A stretch of DNA of 64,000 bases, taken from the NCBI GenBank assembly GCA_963920635.1, contig OY987305.1, forward strand, positions 27,578,995 to 27,642,994, read 5' to 3'. This DNA is from Pseudeuparius sepicola. Taxonomy: Eukaryota > Arthropoda > Insecta > Coleoptera > Anthribidae. The notes below the pieces were generated by a model that was not told where the DNA came from, made no database searches, and was given only the letters and a program-made list of their open reading frames with translations. The position numbers were made by a program, and so were the translations under genes. The stretch's first letter is position 1. Every line of letters starts with the position of its first letter. Positions 10,763 through 21,489 of the stretch are shown piece by piece.

Positions 10763-11395
10763 TTAAACTAAAAAAAATCCCATTGGTGCGTACTTTCTGC
10801 CGGTCACTGTATATTCATTTCCTGTAACTTCTTCCAGAGATAATTTTGGGTTATTACGATTTTGCTGAAGGCATAACTGCAAATATCTCTTCTTTTCCTC
10901 CCTAGTTGGTTCATTTGTCTCATTGCGAATTTCTTTATAATATTCCCAACGAATTTTGAGACGTGTATTATTGAACTTATTAAATGCTTTTCTCTTTAGT
11001 TTCATCATTTTCTTGAGAGTATCGGTAAATCAGGAATTATTAGGCTTCCTTAATGTAACCTCGTGTATGAGTGAGAGCATATTAAAGAAATGTAGAAGTA
11101 GCATTGTATTTAAATGGTTACCGTTTTCATCGACATCACGCAAATTCATTTAGAAGATCCTTATCAATATTTTTCAGATTCCGCATTTGTATTCTTTCGT
11201 GGTCTTTCTTCGCTTGGCTAACGTACAAAAGACAAGTATGTACATGATCTGAAATTTGTGGTCCGAAGTCCATAGTGCCATGTATAAAGTTATCAGTTAT
11301 GTTTGAAGTAATCCAAATATGATCTATTAGTGAGAAATTTCTACCATTATCGATTCTTGTTGGGACAAAAGTAATGACAAATCAGACTATCGCAT
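10763..11395 (-). pseudogene. Jockey-like non-LTR endonuclease/linker remnant
   Basis: Reading down the minus strand from 11390 gives PTRIDNGRNFSLIDHIWIT and then ISDH, the C-terminal signature of APE-type endonucleases (the LIDHIW and SDH motifs). It continues through a frame change near 11136 and a TGA at about 11033, where the family has tryptophan. Then follows the linker MMKLKRKAFNKFNNTRLKI and WEYYKEIRNETNE, typical of the region between endonuclease and reverse transcriptase. No RT follows, so it is a truncated fragment. Family placement is by motif recognition only. Confidence 0.65.
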
Positions 11396-12024
11396 TAAAT
11401 TAAAGAAATTAAATAAACTTTGCTTCACGCACGACAAATTTTTTAAGCTTCAAAAATGGCTTGCTTTCAATATTGTGACGAAAAATACCTCTAAAGTGAT
11501 TGTATCAAATTTTGCTGAGCTAAGAAAATGTATATAAACTAAGTTACTTTACAATAAAGGATCTTATGTAGGACAGGTAGAATAATAATATTATAATAAT
11601 AATAATATATTCACAATACAATATAACGTACTTTTTACTTCAAAATTTTATTTTTTTTACAAAATTACTTGTTCCTTACATTCGGTCTTATTTTCGGGTA
11701 TTAAAGAATTTGCAAAAGGAAATTTATAACGTTTGATTTATTTTCCGTTCTGATGTTCCTTTCCATGTAAGGTAGATTTTTTTAGGTGCGGTGGGCTTCC
11801 TTGTAGCCTTTTTTAAGAAAGGAAAACCAGAACCCAGGCGAAACGGATTGCTCAGGCGTCAGTTTTTTAGAGCTGTATGCTCCGCTGTTATACCCAAGAT
11901 AGCTTTCGTCAGATAAAATTAATTCCAGAGTGCAATAGTGGTGTGTTTGAGGGAGAATAGTAAAATTAAACAGTGATTCAAGACATCGTATATTCAGTAC
12001 ACAAAGTTATGCAATAACTTTATA
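11396..12024. other. Non-coding, nothing recognised
   Basis: AT-rich, with an ATA/ATT-rich patch around 11585-11620. No gene recognised. Confidence 0.4.
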
Positions 12025-13439
12025 CAGAGTGTTTCTAAATTATGGTGACAACGTAATATGACAGGTAGAAAATGTCATTTTGAACAAAAAGTTTCCTATA
12101 AACGAAAATGCATAATAAAAAAGTTACAGGGTGATAAAGGTATAGTTTAAAAAACATATTTTTCGCAAAAACTTCCACAGAAGTTATGCAATTTAAATGA
12201 AAGTTGGTGAAGTCCATTAGTCGCTGACGTGCAACAATTTCGTGTAAAAACCATTTATTTCCATCGCCCAGAGGCGGAGGGTCGGGGTAGCTCAATATGT
12301 TGTATACTTATAACTTTTTTGAGGTTATCTTTTTGGTCTTGCAGGTTCATCATTTTAGTGCATCTTTTCATTTTGCAACAAAAGTGTTCTCTTGTTCCAT
12401 TAGGATAAAATCAACCGTTTGCGTTGAAATTGGCAAAATGTGCCCCAAAACACCTGTTGACTCCAAAGTTCGAAAAACAAAATTATCACCTACCTCATTT
12501 AAATGTTACAGATGAATTGTACGTTCAAAACTAAGAAAAAAATGCCTAATAGGCATTCAGTGAAACATAACTGCTTTTCTTGAAATAGGGTGTCAAAATT
12601 TTGTCGAGCTCAATCCGTTCCATTTTGAAAGCGAACAATTTTTGGTACATTGTTCATAGGGAATTTTTTGTCACTTTAAATGGTAAAATTATTCTGTGAA
12701 GTTTGAAAGCGGTAGCTGAAAATTTTATTTTTCGAACTTTGGAGTCAACAGGTGTTTTGGGGCACATTTTGTCAATTTCAACTCAAACGGTTGATTTTAT
12801 CGTAATGGAGCAAGAGTACACTTTTGTTGCAAAATGAAAATATGCACTAAAATGATGAACCTGCAAGACCAAAAAGATAACCCCAAAAAAGTTATGAGTA
12901 TAAAACCCATTGCGCTACCCCGCCCCTCGGCCTCTGGGCGATAGGAATAAATTGTTTCTCCACGAAATTGTTGCACTTCAGCCACTAAGGAACTGCACCA
13001 AATATGTTTTTCAAACTGTACAGGGTCATCACTCGAAAATGGACACCCCCCTTAACTTTTTTATTTTTGGAGTTAGAAAAAAATGTTAAATACAAAAGTT
13101 GTAAGGAATCAAATGAGTTTTTTGATGAGCATAGTTAGAAATATACAACCGTTTATAAGCTACGCCACTTTAAATTTCGAATTTTACGAAAAACCGCATT
13201 GCAGCTGCCATGGAAAGTACGCCACAAAATAAAACAAACGAGTTACTAAAGGCAAAAAAGATACAGCAAAAATTAAACACCAATACCTATAATTTACATC
13301 TTACAAATATATTTCAAAATGTCCGCCAATATGTTCGACACAAGCTGCATATCTTTTTTTTTAATTTTTTAACGAGTTTTCGATTATGTGTGGATTAACT
13401 GTATTTAAATATGTAATTGATTCCCTAATGTTAGTTTTT

Positions 13440-14160
13440 ATTTCTTCTATATTATGTCTTGACTATAGCATTCTGTCTTTAAAATCCCCCAAAGGAACGT
13501 ATCTAAGGGAGTTAGATCGGGGCTATTAGCAGGCCATGATATAGTCCCTCCTCTGCCGATCCACTCAGGGTATCTCTCATTTAAAAAGTTTCTCACACAG
13601 GCTCGATAGTGTGGTGGCGCACCATCTTGCTGCCATATAATTTGTCGCCGTTCATTAAGGGGAAGTTCGTCTAAAAGGTCTTCGATTTCGTTTATAAGAA
13701 GTGAATAATAAAATTCTCCGTTTAAAGCGTCATCGAAAAAAATTGGACCAATAACACGATTTTTTAAAATGCCTCACCACACGTGCACAGATTTTCTACC
13801 TACAAAAATACACTATTATGAAACATCTTAAGTTGAAGAAATTTAATGACTTGATATTTACCCGGCAACTTTATTTCCCTTTTTTCATGTGGATTTCCCA
13901 GTGACCAATACCTAGTATTATGTCTATTAAACATCCCAGGCTGTTGAAAAAGTTTATTCATCCGTCAATAAAATGTTATCGAAAAAATTTGGATCCGCCC
14001 TCAACCTATTTGTCATATACACTGCGAAATTCAGCCTATTTTCAATTTGAACAGGGCTAAGAGCTTGAACAGGCCTAATCTTATATGGAAAAAATTTATT
14101 TTTCTTTAAGATTTTTTGAATTAAGCCATAAAAAATTTGGAAATGTTCCACTGCTTTCCC
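13440..14160 (-). pseudogene. IS630/mariner-like transposase, decayed
   Basis: Pieces readable on the minus strand, in order: FPYKIRPVQALSPVQIENRL, FFDNILLTDE (first catalytic Asp), an RHNTRYW-like piece after frameshifts, SVHVW, RVIGPIFFDD, then IWQQDGAPPHYRACVRNFLN (second Asp, codon at 13624-13626), WIGRGGTISWPANSPDLTPLD (third Asp, codon at 13501-13503). Forty residues separate the second and third Asp, wider than the 34 of classical mariner. Frameshifts after TDE, early stops and a missing N-terminal DNA-binding region make it inactive. The arrangement resembles a common insect family often annotated as Tc3-like. Confidence 0.8.
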
Positions 14161-14715
14161 AATTGAAGCTTGGGATTTTCTTCAAAAAATAGTAGAATAT
14201 CTAAGTTTCTGTTCTGAAAATTGGAAACTTTTTTTGTTTTTTAAGGAACCGGTTTCCCGCAACTTAATATCTAATCTAGAAAATGAATTTTTTGAAGGTA
14301 TTATCCTTTCTGGATATCGAGTGGCATACTCTCGACGGGCTAAAATATGGTAGGTTTAGAGCATAACAGGAATCATAATTGATCACTTACATCGGAGGGC
14401 GTTTCTATTGCACTCTAAATATATTGACAATATTGCATATCGTTCTTGCTGTGAAAAATGCATATTTTATTATACCCCTAGACAATCAAAAAGACCTATC
14501 AAAAAATATAACCACCAGCCAACATTCTATGACAGTTCTCACCAACTTCGTTTGTTTTATTTTGTGGCGTACTTTACATGGCAGCTGCAATGCGGTTTTT
14601 CGTAAAATTCGAAATTTAAAGTGGCGTAGCTTATAAACGGTTGGAGTAAACATATGACATATATATATCGTTGTAATCGGGATGAAACGTAGATTTAGAA
14701 AAACTTATAAAATAT

Positions 14716-14775
14716 AGGGTGTTCCATTTTAAAAAAATGCAAGTTTGGTTTGCCCCGCTTTTATAGAACACCCTG
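14716..14775. repeat. Mini-snapback inside the mariner-like element
   Basis: GGGTGTTCC near 14716 and GAACACCCTG ending at 14775 form short inverted ends. About 130 bp (14644-14775) interrupt the right arm at a point where the left arm reads straight through AAATATACAACCG. This is a third level of nesting, although the outer boundary at 14644 lacks a clear terminus. Confidence 0.45.
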
Positions 14776-15025
14776 TATATTTCTAACTATGCAGATAAAA
14801 AAAATTCATTTGATTCCTTACAACTTCTGTATTTAACATTTTTTTCTAACTCCAAAAATAAAAAAGTTAAGGGGTGTCCATTTTCGAGTGATGACCCTGT
14901 ACCTTTATCACCCTGTAACTTTTTTATTGTGCATTTTCGGACCCATGCTTATAGGAAACTTTTTGTTCAAAATGACATTTTCTACCTGTCGTATTACTTT
15001 GGCACCATAATTTAGAAACACCCTG

Positions 15026-15689
15026 AATAATGACTACTCTCGGCGAGTCGCGATGGGGGGCAATTTAAATGGATTTTCATAATAATATGTATATTGCAGT
15101 ATATAGGTGAACAATTATTATTGAAATAAGCACGTATACAAAAGTTTCTCTTTCATAACAAATTTATATGTGCGAATAGAAAAAAGAAACCCCAAAATAT
15201 AAATATGTTATATAAAATAAACACAGATAAATATACAAACCCATATTAAACAAACATGTCAGGGATTATATTGTGTCTTTCTTATCAATTAATCTATGTA
15301 CTTCTTTTGTAGGTATATGTTGGAGCCAGGTCTTTAGCTGTTCCTTGAAGATTTGAACACAAAATTTAAGAAAATAATTTAAAAAATGAACTAAAGTGAA
15401 CGTTGTTGTAAGGTCATGAAAATTGTTTGTACCTATGCGGATAACGAATTGAAGATATTTCGAAAAATAAGTGTTTGAAGTGTTTTGTTCAATGTCACAG
15501 CTGATAGTGAGGTACTGGAAGTCACATGACCGCTTTTGAATTCGTTATATTTTATCCTTGTACAAGCAAGAACTATTGGTAAAGCCAAATTTTAAATAAT
15601 TCGGAAACAATTTTCTTCCCTTATGATGCAGACGTTCTTTGTCATTTTGCAGACGTTCTTTGTCACACAATTTATGTAGGTACCTATAT
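15026..15689. other. Non-coding, nothing recognised
   Basis: AT-rich. A short tandem duplication (CAGACGTTCTTTGTCA twice) occurs near 15630-15664. No gene. Confidence 0.4.
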
Positions 15690-15960
15690 CCAAAATGCTT
15701 ATGCTTACATAATAAAATTTTAAATTGTTAATATCATTTTCTTTTGAAAAATGCACATTTTGAAATTAACATAAGCCCATTTCTAGTATTTTATGTTTAG
15801 TTGTCATTTTTGAAAAATGGCGAAACTCACGTGGCGAAGTTTGAGTGGGTAGGTAATATTTTATCGTTTTTAAAGCAAAAGGTATCCCCGAAGTTAAATG
15901 TCTTAATAAATCATTAATAAAAAAATTTAGTTTATGTTGCTAAATTATTGGAGGACACTG
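15690..15960. repeat. Solo right arm of CAGTGTCC-family MITE
   Basis: Ends GGAGGACACTG at 15960, the same terminus as the complete MITE at 54209. It contains the CTCACGTGGCGAAGTTTGAGTG and AAAGCAAAAGGTA blocks in the same order. The left arm is absent, so this is a truncated copy. Confidence 0.65.
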
Positions 15961-16695
15961 TGTTATGGGTTAATTTGTATCCTCTCAGCTTGTGATTTAA
16001 GAATATGCCGATATAAAATTTGTACAATACTGCGGCAGTACATCATTTGCAAAATTGGGTATCGGAATCAGTATAATGATGATTAAATTGAAACTGCATA
16101 ATCTAATTAGAACGTGTCACCAGATTTTCGAAATCGATCTTCCCAACTACCTAGATAATGTCACTTATTGTCTCGATAATAACTGTCGCCTGTTCTTCTT
16201 AACCTTAATAAAGTGCCAAATCAAGATTCGTGCGTCCAGCAGGGTCGAGGTGAGGGTAATCACTTTAGTTTATTAAGTTTGCGCGTCCCTGCTCCGTTCA
16301 AGACAATAATAACCCTTCCAGCTGTCACGTGTCACCGTCGGAATGCTAGTGAAGTCTCCGCCTCGGCCCGTCAAGTGTCGACTTGGACAATCTAGAATGC
16401 GATAAATGGCACCGTGACGAAACGATTAGATTTCACATTTTTTCAGCTCTGAAACATTTACTTATGAAGTAGGAAATTGCATTTGGTCCTTGTCAGGTGA
16501 ATTTTTATAATGTCTACAAGTTTAAGGAAATGTTGCACGTCGTACTTTCGGGCAATATTTTACACCTACCGCATGTGCCTCATTGCCTTCATTTTTTATA
16601 ATACGTCAATCATTTTTGTTTCCATGCGAAAATAGATTTGGTATCAATTAAATTTTTTTACTGTGTAAACTTTTTGCAATATAAATTAATATAAA
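15961..16695. other. Intergenic with a GC-richer patch
   Basis: Mostly AT-rich. A patch at about 16260-16395 is noticeably richer in G and C than its surroundings. A short frame runs through it but no homology is recognised. It may be a conserved non-coding segment or a degraded exon. Confidence 0.3.
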
Positions 16696-18830
16696 GATAA
16701 AAAAATATATTTTCTGGGGATCAACCCTGCTTGATTACAAATCAGTTGACATAATTCTAGTTTTGAAAAGTCACGTGCAGGGTGTCCCAATGAAGATGTT
16801 ACGAACGATTATCTCGGTAATTTTTAAGATAAATTGATGGTTCAAAAACTAGACTTATGTAGGTTTTTTTCAAGGAATTGAATGCCGCCAAGAGTAAAAC
16901 AATTGAACGTCAAACAAAAAAGGTATGGCAAAATAGCCGATTTTTTTAAATAAACCAACATGGCGATTTTGTTGCATTTATGTATTAGACTGGTAAAGTG
17001 GATAAAAAAATATATTTTCTGGGGATCAACCCTGCTTGATTACAAATCAGTTGACATAATTCTAGTTTTGAAAAGTCACGTGCAGGGTGTCCCAATGAAG
17101 ATGTTACGAACGATTATCTCGGTAATTTTTAAGATAAATTGATGGTTCAAAAACTAGACTTATGTAGGTTTTTTTCAAGGAATTGAATGCCGCCAAGAGT
17201 AAAACAATTGAACGTCAAACAAAAAAGGTATGGCAAAATAGCCGATTTTTTTAAATAAACCAACATGGCGATTTTGTTGCATTTATGTATTAGACTGGTA
17301 AAGTGGATAAAAAAATATATTTTCTGGGGATCAACCCTGCTTGATTACAAATCAGTTGACATAATTCTAGTTTTGAAAAGTCACGTGCAGGGTGTCCCAA
17401 TGAAGATGTTACGAACGATTATCTCGGTAATTTTTAAGATAAATTGATGGTTCAAAAACTAGACTTATGTAGGTTTTTTTCAAGGAATTGAATGCCGCCA
17501 AGAGTAAAACAATTGAACGTCAAACAAAAAAGGTATGGCAAAATAGCCGATTTTTCTAAATAAACCAACATGGCGATTTTGTTGCATTTATGTATTAGAC
17601 TGGTAAAGTGGATAAAAAAATATATTTTCTGGGGATCAACCCTGCTTGATTACAAATCAGTTGACATAATTCTAGTTTTGAAAAGTCACGTGCAGGGTGT
17701 CCCAATGAAGATGTTACGAACGATTATCTCGGTAATTTTTAAGATAAATTGATGGTTCAAAAACTAGACTTATGTAGGTTTTTTTCAAGGAATTGAATGC
17801 CGCCAAGAGTAAAACAATTGAACGTCAAACAAAAAAGGTATGGCAAAATAGCCGATTTTTTTAAATAAACCAACATGGCGATTTTGTTGCATTTATGTAT
17901 TAGACTGGTAAAGTGGATAAAAAAATATATTTTCTGGGGATCAACCCTGCTTGATTACAAATCAGTTGACATAATTCTAGTTTTGAAAAGTCACGTGCAG
18001 GGTGTCCCAATGAAGATGTTACGAACGATTATCTCGGTAATTTTTAAGATAAATTGATGGTTCAAAAACTAGACTTATGTAGGTTTTTTTCAAGGAATTG
18101 AATGCCGCCAAGAGTAAAACAATTGAACGTCAAACAAAAAAGGTATGGCAAAATAGCCGATTTTTTTAAATAAACCAACATGGCGATTTTGTTGCATTTA
18201 TGTATTAGACTGGTAAAGTGGATAAAAAAATATATTTTCTGGGGATCAACCCTGCTTGATTACAAATCAGTTGACATAATTCTAGTTTTGAAAAGTCACG
18301 TGCAGGGTGTCCCAATGAAGATGTTACGAACGATTATCTCGGTAATTTTTAAGATAAATTGATGGTTCAAAAACTAGACTTATGTAGGTTTTTTTCAAGG
18401 AATTGAATGCCGCCAAGAGTAAAACAATTGAACGTCAAACAAAAAAGGTATGGCAAAATAGCCGATTTTTTTAAATAAACCAACATGGCGATTTTGTTGC
18501 ATTTATGTATTAGACTGGTAAAGTGGATAAAAAAATATATTTTCTGGGGATCAACCCTGCTTGATTACAAATCAGTTGACATAATTCTAGTTTTGAAAAG
18601 TCACGTGCAGGGTGTCCCAATGAAGATGTTACGAACGATTATCTCGGTAATTTTTAAGATAAATTGATGGTTCAAAAACTAGACTTATGTAGGTTTTTTT
18701 CAAGGAATTGAATGCCGCCAAGAGTAAAACAATTGAACGTCAAACAAAAAAGGTATGGCAAAATAGCCGATTTTTTTAAATAAACCAACATGGCGATTTT
18801 GTTGCATTTATGTATTAGACTGGTAAAGTG
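16696..18830 (+). repeat. 305-bp satellite-like array, seven copies
   Basis: The unit starts GATAAAAAAATATATTTTCTG at 16696 and recurs at 17001, 17306, 17611, 17916, 18221, 18526, ending at 18830. By eye the copies are identical except for a T to C at about 17556. Each unit carries CAGGGTGTCCCAATGAAG, a snapback-type terminus, so it was built from a transposon arm. A 60-codon frame recurs in each full junction, but it has no homology and its periodicity simply follows the repeat. Confidence 0.95.
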
Positions 18831-19280
18831 GATAAAAAAAATCCTCATCGCACACTTGAATATCACTTCCGATTTAGCCAGAAGTGGCATTTTTATGTTC
18901 CAACTAAGACGTCACGAGCCATTATCTCGGTGATTTTCAAGTTAAATTGTGGGTTGAAACACCAGACTTGTATATTTTTATCCAAGGAATTGAATGCCAA
19001 ATACCCGATTTAGGAAAATTAAGATGGGGATTTAGTTGCATTTTTTATTATACCAGTAAATGAAAATCTGCACCACAACAAAACTTCCATGTTGATTTAA
19101 AAAAAAAACTTGGTTATTTTGCCATAACTTTTTTGTTTGTAGGTTAATTTTTTTTCTTGTTGGTATTAAATTCCTTGGAAAAACTAGACAAGTCTAGTTT
19201 TTGAGCCGTCAATTTATCTCAAAAATTACCCAGAGAATTGCTCGTAACCTCTTAATTGGGACACCCTTGAAATTTTGAAA
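18831..19280. repeat. Diverged copy plus inverted arm next to the 305-bp array
   Basis: 18831-19060 aligns with the array unit but with many substitutions (ATTATCTCGGTGATTTTCAAG, AAGGAATTGAATGCC). 19060-19280 is the same sequence in the opposite orientation, ending GGGACACCCTTGAAATTTTG. Together they look like the original foldback element from which the array was amplified. Confidence 0.75.
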
Positions 19281-20668
19281 AAAATAATTTTTCACGTCAG
19301 GGTTTTGATGACAAAATATTATTAAGGAAAGTTGTCGAGAATGAAAAACTGAGTTGGTGGGAGAAAAGCCTAAGCCTCCTTTGATTTTTGCGTTTGAATT
19401 TTTATATCTTTGATATATATATTGTTAAGTCGATTTGGGGACACCCTCATAGGGGATGATCCCGCACATTTTTTAAATAAAATTGCAGAAAAACTATGTG
19501 TGCTTATGGTTACCCCAGTGAGTGAAGAAAAATGTGCCTAGCTGGTGGATTCTAAAGCTATCTGGGTGGATACCCTTTTTGTTCATTATTCATTCGCAAG
19601 GGCAAGTGAGTGAATAATAATATTGTCTCGGAAGATTGATATAGTCAAACCAATTTCAGTCGTGACACTTCTTTGACACAATAAAGTGGCTATTTATCAA
19701 AACATGCCACCCTGCGAAAATTTTACGGCACTATGTGGGGTGCGAGTGTTCCCCACTAAACGGCTAGGGATGGCGTTAGCAGAGTTAAAACGGGCTTTAT
19801 AAAAATATACGACGACAGCCATAACTTATTTAAAATGTCAGCTCGGAAAATTAATTCAAGTCTTAGCCGTAATGTCGTGTTATTAAACCTTATGCCTCTT
19901 TTTTCTTTACGTCAAAAACAGTACAGCGTTATAAATTATTTTTGGGGTAAATTCACTTAAGCGTGAAACCATGCTACACTCAGTGTTCAATATAGAAAAA
20001 TGAAAGTATCAGACCTACAACAGGATATCCTATAGTCACTCGCAACTGATTATATATATTATTCATATAATAATCTGAATTAACATCGTTGATTGGCCAA
20101 CTTAGACAAATTTGAGTTGAGATGTAGCAAAAGTTTCACGTAACTGAATTTACTGGACCTTAAAAAATATTTTTAAGAATAAAAATCTAAACTTTTATTT
20201 TTAAGTACATTCATTAAGATAGCATGTACATAACTGTCTTACAAAAAGTCATTAATGTGTCTTGAGTATTAAAAATACAAACTAACATTGATTAAATATT
20301 AAAAATAATAAAATAAAATACATCGCAGTTTATGCAAAAATTTCTTAGGGTAAGTCATATACAGTGTGTATTTGAAAACTTGTCACCCTCAATATCTGGG
20401 TAATGAAAAGGCATTTTAAAAATCGACGCGACCCGTCGTTTTTTATTGGAAGGGGGCGTCTTTTAGTCATTTTGTAATGGCAATTCACTCGCTCCTCTAT
20501 TTACCACCACTATGAACTTAAATCTTAAAGGGGACTACCATGCTTGTGAAAACTCATTTTCAAGTTAATTTTGTCACGAATGCAGGGCCATTTCATTTTT
20601 GGAAATGGGTTGAGATATAAAAAATACAGTATAAAGATCAGTTTCAGTAGGTACGTGCTCGCTGTAAT
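19281..20668. other. Intergenic, no gene recognised
   Basis: A moderately GC-richer island lies around 19730-19920 (for example GGGATGGCGTTAGCAGAG). No protein-like frame. The stretch ends at the left terminus of the DUF7869 transposon. Confidence 0.4.
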
Positions 20669-21317
20669 CTGCCGTACAAACCAAAAACCAAGTAAGTAGA
20701 GAATCAGTACTTGTGAGAAATCAAATTATTTTAAAATATTTCAATAAAAATTGGTTTATTTGATCAATTTTTTATGTGCAAACTTATTTAAAAGAAAAAA
20801 TCAACATATACATGTAGCACATGGAATTCATGAAAGTTTAACCATATTCGATTAATTTTTGAGAAAAAAATGATTAAAAAACACTTATTTAAACTTCATT
20901 TTATTTAGAAAATCACATTTTTAACAAATGAAGAATCAATTATGTAATTTTTCCAAATAAAAAAACAAGAAAGTCGATTTACCTATGGTGTCTACCTTAC
21001 AATACAATATTTAGATCATTTAACATGACATAGGTCAACAATGTAAAATATTGAATGTACAATTTAACACTCAAAAAGAGGTGCATTATTATAGGTCCAA
21101 CTGGTTGGGCGTAAAATAAATTAAACAGAGTGTAAATTTTTTTACATTTGTATTTGTATACAATATTTTATATCCAAAAATAGAGCTAGGTACTATTATT
21201 TTACACCAGTCTCGAAATTCACAGTTTTTTTTCACTCAGCATAAATGGGTAAGTTAGGTACCTACGCACATCTACTAATATTGGTAAGTAATAAATATTT
21301 ACGCAATAAAAAGAAAA

Positions 21318-21489
21318 CTAGTCTACTAGAATTTCTCCTATAACTTTACCAAGATCTTCTGATGTCTGAGACACGGGAAGTTGGCGCCAAAATAATTGTT
21401 TTTTTTTGTGGCATTTGACCAAGCAATTCTTTGATTATTTTGTCTTTTTTTCTTGGTTAATTCCTCTACATTCAGTGGTTTGTTTCAGG
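21318..21489 (-). pseudogene. Frameshifted C-terminal tail of the DUF7869 protein
   Basis: Past the TGA at 21490 the minus strand continues in other frames with protein-like text: NVEELTKKK, then DKIIKELLGQMPQ, then LFWRQLPVSQTSEDLGKVIG, ending at TAG 21318-21320. The shifts fall at A-runs of 7 and 9. Family members I recall end in a comparable 'MP..FW..LP' segment. About 50 codons were therefore lost by small indels, or the assembly has homopolymer errors here. Confidence 0.6.

Larger units (their letters stand above)
13021..14899. mobile_element. Mariner-like element with long inverted repeats
   Basis: Exact ends CAGGGTCATCACTCGAAAAT at 13021 and the reverse complement at 14899, with a TA duplicated on each side (13019-13020, 14900-14901). 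Inverted arms of ~200 bp run inward and include a GCATTGCAGCTGCCATG block. It sits in the right arm of snapback element A. A decayed transposase lies between the arms on the minus strand. TA duplication plus the DDE-type enzyme place it in the IS630-Tc1-mariner superfamily. Confidence 0.9.
12025..15025. mobile_element. Snapback element A, split by a mariner-like insertion
   Basis: The left end TATA/CAGAGTGTTTCTAAATTATGG at 12025 is mirrored at 15001-15025. Removing 13021-14899 gives a nearly complete palindrome of about 1.1 kb: left arm to 12480, centre near 12600, right arm 12720-13020 plus 14900-15025. The inner arms repeat a GCCCAGAGGCGGAGG block and a GGGGCACATTTTG block in opposite orientation. 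A second copy of the family lies at 54212-56543. No coding capacity of its own. Confidence 0.85.

Noticed and set aside
16960..18667. Six identical 60-codon frames spaced 305 bp apart as a small gene family
   Set aside because: They follow the tandem repeat exactly, run across the snapback terminus in each unit, and have no family resemblance. Identity reflects DNA homogenisation, not coding constraint.
16696..18830. CRISPR-like array
   Set aside because: There are no distinct spacers; the whole 305-bp unit repeats. The context is eukaryotic.
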